64,000 nt of DNA from Marinobacter sp. LA51 (GCF_030297175.1 NZ_AP028070.1:1054001-1118000); one strand, 5' to 3'; numbered from the stretch's first letter, positions 1 to 10,137 are shown. Notes: generated by a model from the letters alone, not told the origin. Program-made: numbers and translations.

Positions 1-1801
1 CAAGGTCGTTCATGATCACATTTTCGGTGATCTCAATTTCGAGATTACCGGCGGGAAAATCATGTGCCTTAACCCGCTCCATCAAGGTTTCGACAAACTT
101 CGGGTGCTCAACCTGCACCGGTGAGAGGTTGACGGCCAAGCGCAGATCCGGGTAGCCGGAGCGAATCCACAGCCCCACGTCCTGGCAGGCCTGGTCGAGC
201 ACCCGTTCGCTGAGTTGGCCAATCAGTCGGGTTTCCTCGGCCAGCGGCAGGAAGTCCCGGGGGTAGAGCAGTCCCCGCTCGGGGTGCTGCCAGCGCACCA
301 GCGCCTCCAGGCCAACAATCCGGTTGGTGGTTGAGCAGACCTGGGGCTGATAGAACACTCGCAGTTCGTCCCGCTCCAGCGCCAGGCGCAGGTCGCGCTC
401 AAGGTTAAGGCGGTTGGCGGAATCGATGCTCATGGACTCGGAGAAGAAGCGGTAGCCGTCTTTGCCCTTGGCTTTGACGTGATACATGGCGATATCAGCG
501 TTCTGGATCAGTTGATCCATACTTTGGCCGGCGTCCGGGTAAATCGCAATGCCGATACTCACTCCCACGAAGACCTCGTGCTCACCAAGCTGAAACGGTG
601 CTCGCAGGGCATTGATCAGCTTCTTGGCAATAAGCCGGGCATCTTCATGGGTGTGGATCGACGGCAACAGCAAGGTAAATTCGTCGCCGCCAAAACGGGA
701 CAGTGTATCGCCCTTGCGCAAACAGCCTTCCAGCCGATGGGTCACAGCCTGCAGCAGTCGGTCGCCCATGGCGTGGCCGAGGGTATCGTTCACCACCTTG
801 AAGCGATCAAGATCGAGGAACATGACGGCCAACTTCTGGCCACTGCGTCGGGCTTGGGTTATTGCCAGCTCCAGCCGATCCTTGAACAGGGCTCGATTGG
901 GCAGGCGGGTCAGCAGGTCGTGGTAGGCCTGGAAATTGATGAATGCCTCGGCTTCCTTACGCTCGGTGACATCCCGCGCGGTGCCGTAATAACGCGCCGA
1001 TTTGCCGCTGCCGCCGCCGCGCGTGGCATCTGAGTGCGGCCAGGTTTGTGGGTCGATCGGGAACGCGGTGATTTCGAAGTGTCGGGTTGCGCGTCGGCTG
1101 CCCCGGGTCTTGAGCCGAACTTCGAGGGTTCTGGGGTTGTCGGCCGAGATGTTGGGGCCGTTCAGGGCGTACATGCCTCGGGCAATATCCCGATCATCCA
1201 GAATATGCCGGAAGTGCCGGTCACACAATTCCCCGGGCTGATAGCCCAGCAGACTCTCAACCTTGCTGTTCACAAAGCAGAAGCGGCCGTTATCGTCGAG
1301 CATGAACACGATGTCGGGTGAGCTGTTGACGATGTAGCGGTGCAGGGCTTCGGATTTTTCCAGTCGCAGTTGCACGTGTTCGTGCGCCTTGAGCAGGCTT
1401 TGCTTGCTGGTGACGCTGGCGACTGTGGTCAGCAGTTCATCGGGGTCAAAGGGTTTCCGGATGTAATCCAGGGCGCCGCGCCGGAGTGCGCGACTGACTG
1501 CGCTGAATGAGCTTTCACCACTGACCACAATGGCGCCACAATCGGGCTGCACATTGGTCAGGTGAGCCATGACATCGAATCCGTCCACCTCGGGCATCCG
1601 CAAATCGAGCAGTGCAAGATCAAACCTTTGCGCATCAATAAGAGCGCAGGCCCGTTTTCCGCCGTGGGCCTCAGTGACCTCGTAGCCGCGAGATCGCAGC
1701 AGCTTTGCGAGGGTATCAAGCAGGCGCGGTTCGTCATCCACCACCAGAATGCGGGCTGCTAACCCGTTACTGAAATGCTGTGCAGTGACTTCAGGTGCCA
1801 T
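1..1801 (-). CDS. Response regulator with PAS, GGDEF and EAL domains (3' end cut by window edge)
   Basis: Predicted cyclic-di-GMP signalling protein. The 600 residues visible read as a receiver domain (acidic pair D22/D23, phospho-acceptor D66, then a KPF motif), a PAS domain of roughly residues 150-280, a GGDEF domain with an intact GGDEF at 371-375, and an EAL domain with an intact EAL at 499-501. The EAL domain is incomplete because the gene runs off the left edge. Both enzymatic signatures being intact means it could act as cyclase, phosphodiesterase or both. I chose the ATG at 1801 because it immediately precedes the receiver domain. It lies only 24 bases downstream of the HDOD-histidine kinase gene on the same strand, so the two probably form a transcriptional unit and the kinase is the natural partner for this receiver (inference). 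Confidence 0.9.
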   Translation of the reverse strand, partial: MAPEVTAQHFSNGLAARILVVDDEPRLLDTLAKLLRSRGYEVTEAHGGKRACALIDAQRFDLALLDLRMPEVDGFDVMAHLTNVQPDCGAIVVSGESSFSAVSRALRRGALDYIRKPFDPDELLTTVASVTSKQSLLKAHEHVQLRLEKSEALHRYIVNSSPDIVFMLDDNGRFCFVNSKVESLLGYQPGELCDRHFRHILDDRDIARGMYALNGPNISADNPRTLEVRLKTRGSRRATRHFEITAFPIDPQTWPHSDATRGGGSGKSARYYGTARDVTERKEAEAFINFQAYHDLLTRLPNRALFKDRLELAITQARRSGQKLAVMFLDLDRFKVVNDTLGHAMGDRLLQAVTHRLEGCLRKGDTLSRFGGDEFTLLLPSIHTHEDARLIAKKLINALRAPFQLGEHEVFVGVSIGIAIYPDAGQSMDQLIQNADIAMYHVKAKGKDGYRFFSESMSIDSANRLNLERDLRLALERDELRVFYQPQVCSTTNRIVGLEALVRWQHPERGLLYPRDFLPLAEETRLIGQLSERVLDQACQDVGLWIRSGYPDLRLAVNLSPVQVEHPKFVETLMERVKAHDFPAGNLEIEITENVIMNDL

Positions 1802-1825
1802 CGGTCTGTGTCCGTTATTTCTACG

Positions 1826-3826
1826 TCAGTCGGTCTGGTTATTTTTATCGCAGGCCGCCGGTAACAATATCCTGAAGGTGGTGCCTTCGTGTCCCGTGCG
1901 ACAAGCTATGATGCCCTCCATGTCATCAATCAGCTGTTTTACTATGCTTAGGCCCAATCCACTGTGGCCCTTGCCTTTCGTTGTTGCTACCGGTGAAAAC
2001 AGGGAGTTCCGAACCTGGTCCGGGATTCCTGCGCCGGTGTCGGTAATCTCCAGCTCTACCCAGGCGCGATTATTCTGCCAGACCGGAGCGGCAGTGCGTA
2101 ATAGCACCTCGCCCCCCTGTTCGGTCAAGCTTTCGGCCGCATTACGAACCAGGTTTATGACAATCTGGCGAAGCGGTGCAGCGTCTGAGGCCAACGTGGT
2201 TGGATGGTCACAAAGTAGCACGTTGAGAGAGCTGCGCCCGTCAGAAAACAGGCTGTCTTCAAGAATGCGTGACAAATCCTTGATTTCGGCGTTGAGCTCG
2301 ATGCTGTCGGTCTCCTCCGATGCTTTGTCATTGCGGCTCATGTTCAGCAACAGGTCGCCAGCGCGATCCAGCTCGTCACGAATGATGTCCAGCTCCTGCT
2401 GAACCTCAGTGTCGTCCAGTCGGTTTCGAAGCTGGAAGATGTATTGCCGGATGATGGTCAGCGGGTTGCTGACTTCGTGAATCTGTGAGCGCAGGTGCTG
2501 TCGCGCCAGCTCTTGTTGAATCTCGTCTGGCTGGGTGGTGTCCTGGGGTTCTTGTGCTTGTTTAGCCAGGCTCGCTGATAGTTGGCGGGTGAATAGCAGT
2601 GCAAGCTCGGTGGTGATCTGTAGATTTGCGTTATCGGTACCCAGCGCAAACACCCCGGGGCATGCATTGCCGGTAACGACCGGCACAGCCAGTAGTGAGG
2701 GCGTGCGAAGCAGCGACAGCAGCTGTCGATCCAGTACGGTTGGTGTGCGAGTGCCCAGGCTTACCGGCTGGCCCGTTGTGAATGCTTCGGTAAGGACGCT
2801 GCCGCCGGGTTGTGCCGACAGGGCAAACTGCGGAGTGTCGCCGGCGGTGCCGGACAGCAGCACCAGGCTGTCGTCGCTGTGGCCGAAGCAGAGCGCCGGA
2901 AGACCGGTAGTCAGGGTCAGGCTGTTTACCGTTTCGGACAATACCTGATGCACGGGGCCCTGTAGATCGGCCAACCCCAAAGCCTGGCTGGCAATGGCTT
3001 GTTGCAAGATGGTCTGTTTGAGTTTCCGAGTGGCACTTTCGCCGTTATAGTCGTCATCCAGAGGGATGCCCATGGAGACCGCCATGCTGGAAACTTCGTT
3101 GGCGATTCGGCGATTGATTTCCCGGGTGAGTTCTTCGTTCAGGCCAAAAACCGTTGTTGCCGCAGCAATGCCGGCGGTATCAGAAAGGGCAAGACGAGTG
3201 GCCAGGCTGATCAGCTTGACCAGGTGACTGGCATCCCGGAGTTCATTTGGAAGTGCCTGCTGGTAGCGCATGGCATCGGCGGCCATGGCGCCCAGTCCCC
3301 AGGTGGTCACTAATTCAGCGGCTACCTCGGGTTGGTGACTGACGTAGTATTCCTGCGCTTCCGGGGCCGGTGTTTTCAGTGCGATCAGTTCGCCGATATT
3401 ATGCAGCATGCCGAGCATGAAGGCTTCGTCCGGCTCCTGGTATCGGGTCAGGGTAGCCAGCGCCCGAGCCGTCAGTGCGGTGGTCAGCGAGTGTCGCCAG
3501 AAGTCGCGGAGCTGCTGCCACTCGTCACCGCCCAGTTCGAACAGCAGCTGGCGCAGGGCGGCAGTCAAAAGCAGGGTATGGAAGCGGCGGATGCCGAGTC
3601 TGAGCAGGGCCTGCTCGACAGACTTGATGGGGGCTTCGGGTCGGTAAAGAGGGGAATTGACCAGGGCCAGGACCCGTGCAACCAGTGCAGTGTCGACAGA
3701 TACGATTTCGCTGATAGTGCGGTAGCTTTCTTCTTGCTGGCAGGCTTCGAGCGCCCGAAGGGTGACCTCAGGAATACTCGGTAACTGAAGATCAGGAGCT
3801 AAATCCATGAAGCCTGTCCGCCCCAT
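1826..3826 (-). CDS. HDOD-domain sensor histidine kinase
   Basis: About 666 residues. An HDOD domain fills roughly residues 15-215, a GAF-like region roughly 280-420, and the C-terminal 210 residues are a histidine kinase: H-box HEVSNPL, N-box NLVRNAAESL, G1 box DTGAGIP and G2 box GHSGLGLSIV. There is no membrane segment, so it is a cytoplasmic kinase. HDOD domains are usually found with signalling outputs and their ligand is mostly unknown. An internal ATG at 3808 (MDLAPDLQL) has a G-rich stretch in front of it and could be the true start. The gene is followed after 24 bases by a REC-PAS-GGDEF-EAL gene, its likely cognate regulator, and is divergent from the MinD-like ATPase gene. Confidence 0.88.
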   Translation of the reverse strand: MGRTGFMDLAPDLQLPSIPEVTLRALEACQQEESYRTISEIVSVDTALVARVLALVNSPLYRPEAPIKSVEQALLRLGIRRFHTLLLTAALRQLLFELGGDEWQQLRDFWRHSLTTALTARALATLTRYQEPDEAFMLGMLHNIGELIALKTPAPEAQEYYVSHQPEVAAELVTTWGLGAMAADAMRYQQALPNELRDASHLVKLISLATRLALSDTAGIAAATTVFGLNEELTREINRRIANEVSSMAVSMGIPLDDDYNGESATRKLKQTILQQAIASQALGLADLQGPVHQVLSETVNSLTLTTGLPALCFGHSDDSLVLLSGTAGDTPQFALSAQPGGSVLTEAFTTGQPVSLGTRTPTVLDRQLLSLLRTPSLLAVPVVTGNACPGVFALGTDNANLQITTELALLFTRQLSASLAKQAQEPQDTTQPDEIQQELARQHLRSQIHEVSNPLTIIRQYIFQLRNRLDDTEVQQELDIIRDELDRAGDLLLNMSRNDKASEETDSIELNAEIKDLSRILEDSLFSDGRSSLNVLLCDHPTTLASDAAPLRQIVINLVRNAAESLTEQGGEVLLRTAAPVWQNNRAWVELEITDTGAGIPDQVRNSLFSPVATTKGKGHSGLGLSIVKQLIDDMEGIIACRTGHEGTTFRILLPAACDKNNQTD

Positions 3827-4032
3827 TCATAATTAGTTTTTTGGTTATTCAATTGGTTGTCGACGGCATTTTTCGTTCTTGTTTTGAATTTGGAGCTTAG
3901 ACAATTATCCGTCGTTATTAAATACTTGTTGTCGTTTTTTTGAACAGAATATTATCTGTTGCGTGATATGTGTAGACTTTTTACAGGTTTCACTGCGCGA
4001 ATGCTAACATGTAGTCGAACAGATTTCCGGTC
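3827..4032. promoter_or_regulatory. AT-rich divergent promoter region
   Basis: This 206-base gap separates the divergent HDOD-kinase and MinD-like genes and is clearly richer in A+T than the flanking coding DNA, with runs such as GTCGTTTTTTTG. It must carry the promoters of both genes. I did not recognise a specific operator. Confidence 0.5.
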
Positions 4033-5337
4033 ATGCCTGTAAAAGAGCCAGCAAAGCAGATGCCGAACCAACACAGAACAATAGCGATTACCGGCGGCAA
4101 AGGCGGCGTGGGCAAAACGTCGGTTGCGCTCAATCTGGCGCTGACCCTGGCTCGCCAGGAAAAACGCGTGCTGCTGTTGGACGGCGATACCGATCTGGCC
4201 AACGTCAGCATCATGGTGGGCATGTACCCCAAGCAAACCCTGGCGAACGTGATTTCCGGCGAATGTCGGCTTCAGGATACGTTGCTGGAAGCGGATTACG
4301 GCCTGCACATTGTGCCGGGCGCCTCGGGTGTCCAGGAGTGCATGGACATGGGGCCGACGGAGAGCTTGCGAGTTCTGCGGGCGCTGTCTCAGCTTGAAAG
4401 TCAGTACGACTACGTCATCACGGATACTGCCGCCGGTCTGCAGGCGCCCAGCTTGCACATGATTGCGTCGGCGGAGCTTGCCTGTATTGTCGTTACCCCG
4501 GATCCAGCATCTCTGACCGATGCGTTCTCACTGATCAAGGTTATCCGGCGTCGGGGCTACAAGCGGGTACCCAGTGTGTTGGTAAACATGGCGCAGGGTG
4601 CCAGTCAGGCCCGCTCGGTTTTCCAGCGGCTAGATAGCGCGGCCCAGCGTCACCTGGGTTTGTCACTTCACAATATGGGCGGGATCTGGCGTGACGAAAC
4701 TCTCCGACAATCGGTGTTGAATCAGAAGCCGGTGGCATTATTGCCGGTGGCCGATCCGTCCTGTCGTCAATTCCATACCCTGGCTGACATGCTCAATGTT
4801 CGCCTGGCCCAGCTAACGCCAAGGAAGGCGGGCATAGCCGCCTACTGGCATCGGGTGTCGCGCCAGCAATCGGAAGCCAGGCAGGCGTCTGCAAAATCGA
4901 CCGGACCGGCCAGCCCGAAGGAGCGCTGTCTGCAGGCGGTGAGCGAGCTTGAGTCCGTGCTGGTTCAAACGCCCGATAACGCCATGCTGCGTTATGAAGC
5001 ATTTACCCGCCTTTTTGCACTGCTGGGGAGCGCGCCTGACGGTGACACCATCGAAATTATTCAGACCGGTCTCGGCTCGCTCGAATGGGAAAGGCTGAGC
5101 GAGCAGCATCGACAGCACCTGGCCACCCATCTCCGACATCTGGCCGACCAGATTGTGCCGACTGCCCCTCGCACTCCTGAGACGCCAGAAAAAACCGATC
5201 AGTCAGATCCTGTTTATGACCGTGTCAGTTTCGGCGAGCAGGAGCGCCTGGTGCGGGCTCTGCGGGAACAGCCCGCGGAAATCTCCCTCGATGAGCTGCT
5301 GCGCTCCCTGGCCGGAAACGGTCGCAGTCAGTCTTGA
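4033..5337 (+). CDS. Orphan MinD/ParA-family ATPase (FleN-like)
   Basis: A 434-residue P-loop ATPase with a deviant Walker A motif GGKGGVGKTS at residues 21-30 and the Mrp/MinD follow-up DGDTDLANV. The first 260 residues match the MinD/FleN (YlxH) type, which position or count polar structures. The last 150 residues are an extension without a recognised domain; it is Ser/Pro/Thr-rich in places. An alternative start is the ATG at 4060 (MPNQHRT); neither has a strong ribosome-binding site. No flagellar, Min or chromosome-partition genes are nearby, so a role in positioning a polar or chemosensory assembly is only inferred from the family. Confidence 0.82.
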   Translation: MPVKEPAKQMPNQHRTIAITGGKGGVGKTSVALNLALTLARQEKRVLLLDGDTDLANVSIMVGMYPKQTLANVISGECRLQDTLLEADYGLHIVPGASGVQECMDMGPTESLRVLRALSQLESQYDYVITDTAAGLQAPSLHMIASAELACIVVTPDPASLTDAFSLIKVIRRRGYKRVPSVLVNMAQGASQARSVFQRLDSAAQRHLGLSLHNMGGIWRDETLRQSVLNQKPVALLPVADPSCRQFHTLADMLNVRLAQLTPRKAGIAAYWHRVSRQQSEARQASAKSTGPASPKERCLQAVSELESVLVQTPDNAMLRYEAFTRLFALLGSAPDGDTIEIIQTGLGSLEWERLSEQHRQHLATHLRHLADQIVPTAPRTPETPEKTDQSDPVYDRVSFGEQERLVRALREQPAEISLDELLRSLAGNGRSQS

Positions 5338-5568
5338 AATCAGGATTAATACCTGCCCCTTTTTTAGTCATTTCTTTTACTTTTTTTGTAGAGTAATTTT
5401 GCAGTGTGTCACCGCACTGTAATCCTGGTTGTGTGAAAATCAATCACCGTAGACGATCGTGGCCCGCAATATGCAGTGGATATTTCCTGCGCATTTCATC
5501 AACAGAGTTTCCGCCGACAGGCTGTTAGAGCGGCTGTAGATATAGGTAATAGAGAAGGAGTTCTTCTA

Positions 5569-7107
5569 ATGGCAACATCGCAATTGAATACCGGAGAGTC
5601 GTCGTCCAAAGTTCTTGAACAGCTCCGTGGCAAGCATGTCCTGATTACCGGCACAACCGGGTTTCTGGGCAAGGTTGTGCTTGAAAAACTGATTCGGACA
5701 GTTCCAGATATCGGCGGTATTCATCTGCTGGTCCGCGGAAACAAGCGACACCCCGAAGCGAGGGCGCGATTCCTTGACGAAATTGCGACCTCGTCGGTGT
5801 TTGAGCGACTGCGCTCCGACGACAACGAGGCTTTCGAGGCCTTTGTGGAAGAGCGAGTGCACTGCGTGACCGGGGAGGTGACCGAGCCGATGTTTGGGCT
5901 GCCGGCTAACCAATTCCAGGTCCTGGCCAATGGCATTGACGCCGTGATCAACTCCGCCGCCAGCGTGAACTTCCGGGAAGAGCTGGATAAGGCCCTGGCG
6001 ATCAACACCCGTTGTCTCGATAACATTGCCGAGCTGGCTCGTCAGAACAGCCGGCTAGCGGTTCTTCAGGTCTCGACCTGCTACGTGAATGGCATGAACT
6101 CCGGGCAAGTGTCCGAAGAGGTGGTCAAGCCGGCGGGCGAGGCTCTGCCGCGCAGTGTCGATGGCCACTACGAGATTGACGAACTGGTGCGTTTGCTGGA
6201 CGACAAGATTGCTGACGTACGCTCACGCTACTCTGGCAAGGCACTGGAGAAGAAGCTGATAGACCTTGGTATCCGGGAAGCAAACCGATACGGCTGGAGC
6301 GACACATACACGTTCACCAAATGGCTCGGTGAGCAGCTTTTGATGAAGGCGCTGGCTGGCCGATCGTTGACTATTGTCCGTCCCTCCATTATCGAAAGTG
6401 CCCTGGAAGAGCCCGCACCTGGCTGGATTGAAGGGGTGAAAGTGGCCGATGCCATTATCCTCGCCTACGCGCGGGAAAAGGTAACCCTGTTCCCCGGCAA
6501 GCGCTCCGGTGTCATTGATGTGATTCCGGTGGATCTGGTGGCAAACAGTATCATTCTGTCATTGGCCGAGGCACTGTCAGAGCCTGCTGATCAACGCATT
6601 TACCAATGCTGCAGCGGTAGCAGTAATCCGATCTCGCTCGGGGAATTCATTGATCACCTGATGGTCGAAGCCAAGGCCAGTTACGCGGACTATGACCAGC
6701 TGTTCTATCGTCAGCCCACCAAGCCGTTCGTTGCCGTGAATCGAAAGCTGTTCGATGCCGTGGTTGGTGGTGTACGCATTCCGTTGAGTTTGACCAGCCG
6801 GATTCTCAAGATTCTGGGCCACAATCGTGAGCTGAAGGCGTTAAGAAACCTTGATACCACTCGCTCGCTGGCCACGATTTTCGGCTTCTACACGGCGCCG
6901 GATTATGTTTTTCAGAACGATGCTCTGTTGGCCCTGTCGTCCCGGATGGGCGGACTGGATCGCGTGTTGTTCCCGGTTGATGCCCGTCAGATCGATTGGA
7001 GTGTCTACCTGCGCAAGATTCATCTGGCCGGCCTGAACCGCTACGCGTTGAAAGAGCGCAAGTTGTACAGTCTACGCTCTGCTAAAACCCGCAAGAAAGC
7101 GGCGTAA
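5569..7107 (+). CDS. Alcohol-forming fatty acyl-CoA reductase
   Basis: Reduces fatty acyl-CoA (or acyl-ACP) to fatty alcohol with NADPH, the first committed step of wax-ester synthesis. The 512 residues carry the extended-SDR nucleotide motif GTTGFLG at 28-34, the catalytic YxxxK as YTFTK at 247-251, and the C-terminal sterile domain typical of FARs. Over long stretches it recalls the characterised 513-residue Marinobacter FAR (Maqu_2220 type; from memory). The start is the ATG at 5569, which has an AGAAGGAG ribosome-binding site; the reading frame stays open 31 codons further upstream without one. The gene stands alone: no wax-ester synthase is in the window. Confidence 0.93.
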   Translation: MATSQLNTGESSSKVLEQLRGKHVLITGTTGFLGKVVLEKLIRTVPDIGGIHLLVRGNKRHPEARARFLDEIATSSVFERLRSDDNEAFEAFVEERVHCVTGEVTEPMFGLPANQFQVLANGIDAVINSAASVNFREELDKALAINTRCLDNIAELARQNSRLAVLQVSTCYVNGMNSGQVSEEVVKPAGEALPRSVDGHYEIDELVRLLDDKIADVRSRYSGKALEKKLIDLGIREANRYGWSDTYTFTKWLGEQLLMKALAGRSLTIVRPSIIESALEEPAPGWIEGVKVADAIILAYAREKVTLFPGKRSGVIDVIPVDLVANSIILSLAEALSEPADQRIYQCCSGSSNPISLGEFIDHLMVEAKASYADYDQLFYRQPTKPFVAVNRKLFDAVVGGVRIPLSLTSRILKILGHNRELKALRNLDTTRSLATIFGFYTAPDYVFQNDALLALSSRMGGLDRVLFPVDARQIDWSVYLRKIHLAGLNRYALKERKLYSLRSAKTRKKAA

Positions 7108-7453
7108 TACCACTGCCATCGTGAGTTGGCCCGCCTGGGCCGGCTCGCGCATTTCTGCTTTTTTATTCTCGTTGTTGACTGGCTTCGGCTGGGGTTGCGA
7201 ACAGTCTCGTTCTGTCTATTCTTAAAGGTATTTCTCGTCCAGTGAGCCTGTCCGCTTCGTGCCTGTGGCGGCTCGCGACAGTTAATAGGTACCTGCATCA
7301 AAAGTTCAGACACATTAGGACGTTAGTCTAATTAATTGTTCAGTCGAACCCGTGTTGTACTACAGACATTCGTCTTACTTCAGGCCCGAGCTGGCCGCAC
7401 CGCTCTTTTTTCCATTTCGACAATGACAATAGACTCTGAAAAGGGGGAGCACC
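7108..7453. other. 346-base intergenic region upstream of acs
   Basis: No gene seen. It holds the 3' flank of the FAR gene (a weak GC-rich hairpin GGCCC/GGGCC near 7122-7140) and the promoter region of acs. Around 7314-7333 there is an imperfect dyad ATTAGGAC-GTT-AGTCTAAT followed by an AT-rich stretch, a possible regulator site. A strong ribosome-binding site AAGGGGGAG precedes the acs start. Confidence 0.4.
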
Positions 7454-9403
7454 ATGACTGAGAAACACGTCTTTCCAGTAGAGCCGGAGGTAGCCCAACG
7501 GGCTCTGGTAAATCGGGAGCAGTACAACGCAATGTACCGCGAGTCGATTGAGAATCCCGATGCGTTCTGGTCAGAGCACGGCAAGCGCCTGGAGTGGATC
7601 AAGCCCTACACCAAGGTAAAGAACACCACCTACGATTTCGATAATTTGTCCATCAAGTGGTTTGAAGACGGCGAGCTGAACGCCTCTGCCAACTGTCTTG
7701 ATCGTCACCTTGAGAAAAAAGGAGACCAGACCGCCATCATCTTCGAAGGTGATGATCCGGCAGATTCCCGCCATGTGACCTACCGTGAGCTTCACGAGGA
7801 AACCAGCAAGTTTGCCAACGTTCTCAAGGGGCTGGGTGTAAAGAAGGGCGATGTTGTCACCATCTACATGCCGATGATTGTTGAAACGGCGGTCGCCATG
7901 CTTGCCTGCGCTCGCATCGGTGCAATTCATTCTGTGGTTTTCGGCGGCTTCTCGCCCGAGGCCCTGGGTGCCCGCATTGTTAACGGCAACTCCCGGTTCG
8001 TGGTCACGGCCGATGAAGGGGTTCGTGGCGGCCGCAAGATTCCGCTGAAGAAAAACGTCAATGCGGCCCTGAAAATCGACGGCGCCGATGCGGTGGAAAA
8101 AGTGGTAGTGGTTACCCGCACCGGTAATTCCGAGGTGCCCTGGGGCGATAGCCGCGATGTGAAGTACGAAGATCTCATGCAGTCTGCCTCGGCAGATTGC
8201 CCGCCCGAGCCGATGAACGCGGAAGACCCGCTGTTCATGCTGTATACCTCGGGTTCCACCGGCGCGCCTAAGGGTGTGTTGCACACCACCGGTGGCTACA
8301 TGGTGTACGCGTCGATGACGCACGAGTACGTCTTCGACTATCACGACGGTGACGTTTACTGGTGCACCGCCGACTTTGGCTGGGTGACCGGTCATAGCTA
8401 CATTCTTTATGGCCCGCTGGCCAATGGTGCCATCACCGTGCTGTTCGAGGGTGTGCCCAACTACCCGGACAGCTCCCGGATGGGGCAGGTGGTCGACAAG
8501 CACCAGGTCAACATCCTGTACACGGCGCCCACTGCCATCCGGGCCCTGATGGCCGAAGGTGCGTCGTGCATGGACGGCACCAAGCGCGACAGTCTGAAGC
8601 TGCTGGGTTCCGTTGGTGAGCCGATCAACCCGGAAGCCTGGGAGTGGTACCACCGAGTTATTGGCAACAGCAAATGCCCGATTGTGGATACCTGGTGGCA
8701 GACCGAAACCGGTGGCATCCTGATTTCGCCGCTGCCGGGCGCTACCGATCTTAAGCCTGGTTCGGCGACGGTGCCGTTCTTCGGTGTTCAGCCGGCGCTG
8801 GTCGATAACGATGGCAACATCCTGGAAGGCAAGACCGAGGGCAACCTGGTGATCATGGATAGCTGGCCGGGGCAGATGCGCACCATTTACGGTGATCATG
8901 AGCGCTTCAAGCAGACTTACTTCAGCACGTACAAGGGCCGGTATTTCACCGGTGACGGCGCGCGCCGTGATGAAGACGGGTACTACTGGATTACAGGCCG
9001 TGTCGATGACGTTCTGAACGTGTCCGGTCACCGCTTGGGTACGGCGGAAGTCGAAAGTGCGCTGGTCGCCCATAACAAGGTTGCTGAGGCCGCCGTGGTT
9101 GGCTTCCCTCACGACATCAAGGGGCAGGGCATCTATGTCTATGTCACTCTGGTGCAGGGCGAAGAACCGTCCGATGAGCTGAAGAAAGAGTTGGTGCAAT
9201 GGGTGCGCAAGGAAATTGGTCCGATCGCCTCGCCGGATGTGATTCAATGGGCACCTGGACTGCCCAAGACTCGTTCAGGCAAGATTATGCGTCGGATTTT
9301 GCGTAAAATTGCTGCCAACGAGCACGATCAGCTTGGCGATACGTCCACCCTGGCAGACCCAGGTGTGGTTGATGAGCTGATCAGCAGTCGTGAATTTAAA
9401 TAA
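7454..9403 (+). CDS. acs: Acetyl-CoA synthetase
   Basis: AMP-forming acetate activation: acetate + ATP + CoA to acetyl-CoA, for growth on acetate or on ethanol-derived acetate. At 649 residues it has the standard length. The adenylation motif [11 protein letters not shown] starts at residue 264, and the C-terminal [12 protein letters not shown] places the regulatory lysine at K610, the residue acetylated by Pat-type acetyltransferases in well-studied Acs enzymes. The next gene, 41 bases downstream, is a LuxR-type response regulator, as in pseudomonads where ErdR controls acsA. Confidence 0.97.
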   Translation: MTEKHVFPVEPEVAQRALVNREQYNAMYRESIENPDAFWSEHGKRLEWIKPYTKVKNTTYDFDNLSIKWFEDGELNASANCLDRHLEKKGDQTAIIFEGDDPADSRHVTYRELHEETSKFANVLKGLGVKKGDVVTIYMPMIVETAVAMLACARIGAIHSVVFGGFSPEALGARIVNGNSRFVVTADEGVRGGRKIPLKKNVNAALKIDGADAVEKVVVVTRTGNSEVPWGDSRDVKYEDLMQSASADCPPEPMNAEDPLFMLYTSGSTGAPKGVLHTTGGYMVYASMTHEYVFDYHDGDVYWCTADFGWVTGHSYILYGPLANGAITVLFEGVPNYPDSSRMGQVVDKHQVNILYTAPTAIRALMAEGASCMDGTKRDSLKLLGSVGEPINPEAWEWYHRVIGNSKCPIVDTWWQTETGGILISPLPGATDLKPGSATVPFFGVQPALVDNDGNILEGKTEGNLVIMDSWPGQMRTIYGDHERFKQTYFSTYKGRYFTGDGARRDEDGYYWITGRVDDVLNVSGHRLGTAEVESALVAHNKVAEAAVVGFPHDIKGQGIYVYVTLVQGEEPSDELKKELVQWVRKEIGPIASPDVIQWAPGLPKTRSGKIMRRILRKIAANEHDQLGDTSTLADPGVVDELISSREFK

Positions 9404-9444
9404 GGTCGCATCCAAGACCGTAACCCTGTTAAGGAATCTGTTGA

Positions 9445-10110
9445 ATGGCACAAACAATTATCGTCGCTGATGATCACCCGTTGTTTCGCGCAGCATTGAA
9501 GCAGGCGGTCAGTCAGGCGGTGCCCGATGCCGAGACGGTTGAAGTCGATAGCATCAAGGCTCTGCAGGCGGCGGTAGAGTCGCACCCGGATGCGGATCTG
9601 GTCTTGCTGGATCTGAACATGCCGGGTGCCCACGGCTTCTCCGGGCTGGTGTTCATGCGCGGACAGTACCCGGGATTGCCGGTGGTGGTTGTGTCAGGCT
9701 CGGAGGAGTTGCAGGTCATGCGCCGCTCGATCGACTACGGGGCGTCCGGGTTCATTCCCAAGTCGGCGCCACTGCCCACCATCACCGAGGCTATTCAGGA
9801 CGTTCTGGAAGGGGATGTCTGGCTGCCAGACGGCGTGGCAGACAAGATTGAGCGCATGCACTCAGACGCCACGGATTTTTCCGAGAAGTTGGCGTCGCTG
9901 ACACCGCAGCAGTTCCGGGTGTTGGGCATGTTGGCGGAAGGGCTTCTGAACAAGCAGATCGCTTACGATCTGGATGTGTCTGAGGCCACCATCAAGGCTC
10001 ACATCACCGCGGTATTCCGCAAGCTGGGGGTTCGTAACCGGACTCAGGCGGTCATTGCGATTCAGCAGATGGAGATCGATCCTTCGGATCAGTCACTGTC
10101 TGGCAGTTGA
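9445..10110 (+). CDS. LuxR-family response regulator, ErdR-like
   Basis: 221 residues: an N-terminal receiver domain (DD at 11-12, phospho-acceptor D56 in LLDLNMPG, conserved K in IPKSAP) followed by a LuxR/FixJ helix-turn-helix (roughly 150-212, LTPQQFRVLGMLAEGLLNKQ). Position directly behind acs matches the neighbourhood of ErdR in Pseudomonas, a regulator of acetate and ethanol oxidation genes, so control of acs is the likely role (inference from context). No partner kinase is adjacent. A strong intrinsic terminator follows. Confidence 0.88.
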   Translation: MAQTIIVADDHPLFRAALKQAVSQAVPDAETVEVDSIKALQAAVESHPDADLVLLDLNMPGAHGFSGLVFMRGQYPGLPVVVVSGSEELQVMRRSIDYGASGFIPKSAPLPTITEAIQDVLEGDVWLPDGVADKIERMHSDATDFSEKLASLTPQQFRVLGMLAEGLLNKQIAYDLDVSEATIKAHITAVFRKLGVRNRTQAVIAIQQMEIDPSDQSLSGS

Positions 10111-10137
10111 TAACAACTCTGTTCAGCGTATATGTGA

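Noticed and set aside
7571-9247. 558-residue open frame on the minus strand across acs
   Set aside because: It is the antisense shadow of acs; the plus-strand product is a complete acetyl-CoA synthetase and the minus product has no recognisable motif.
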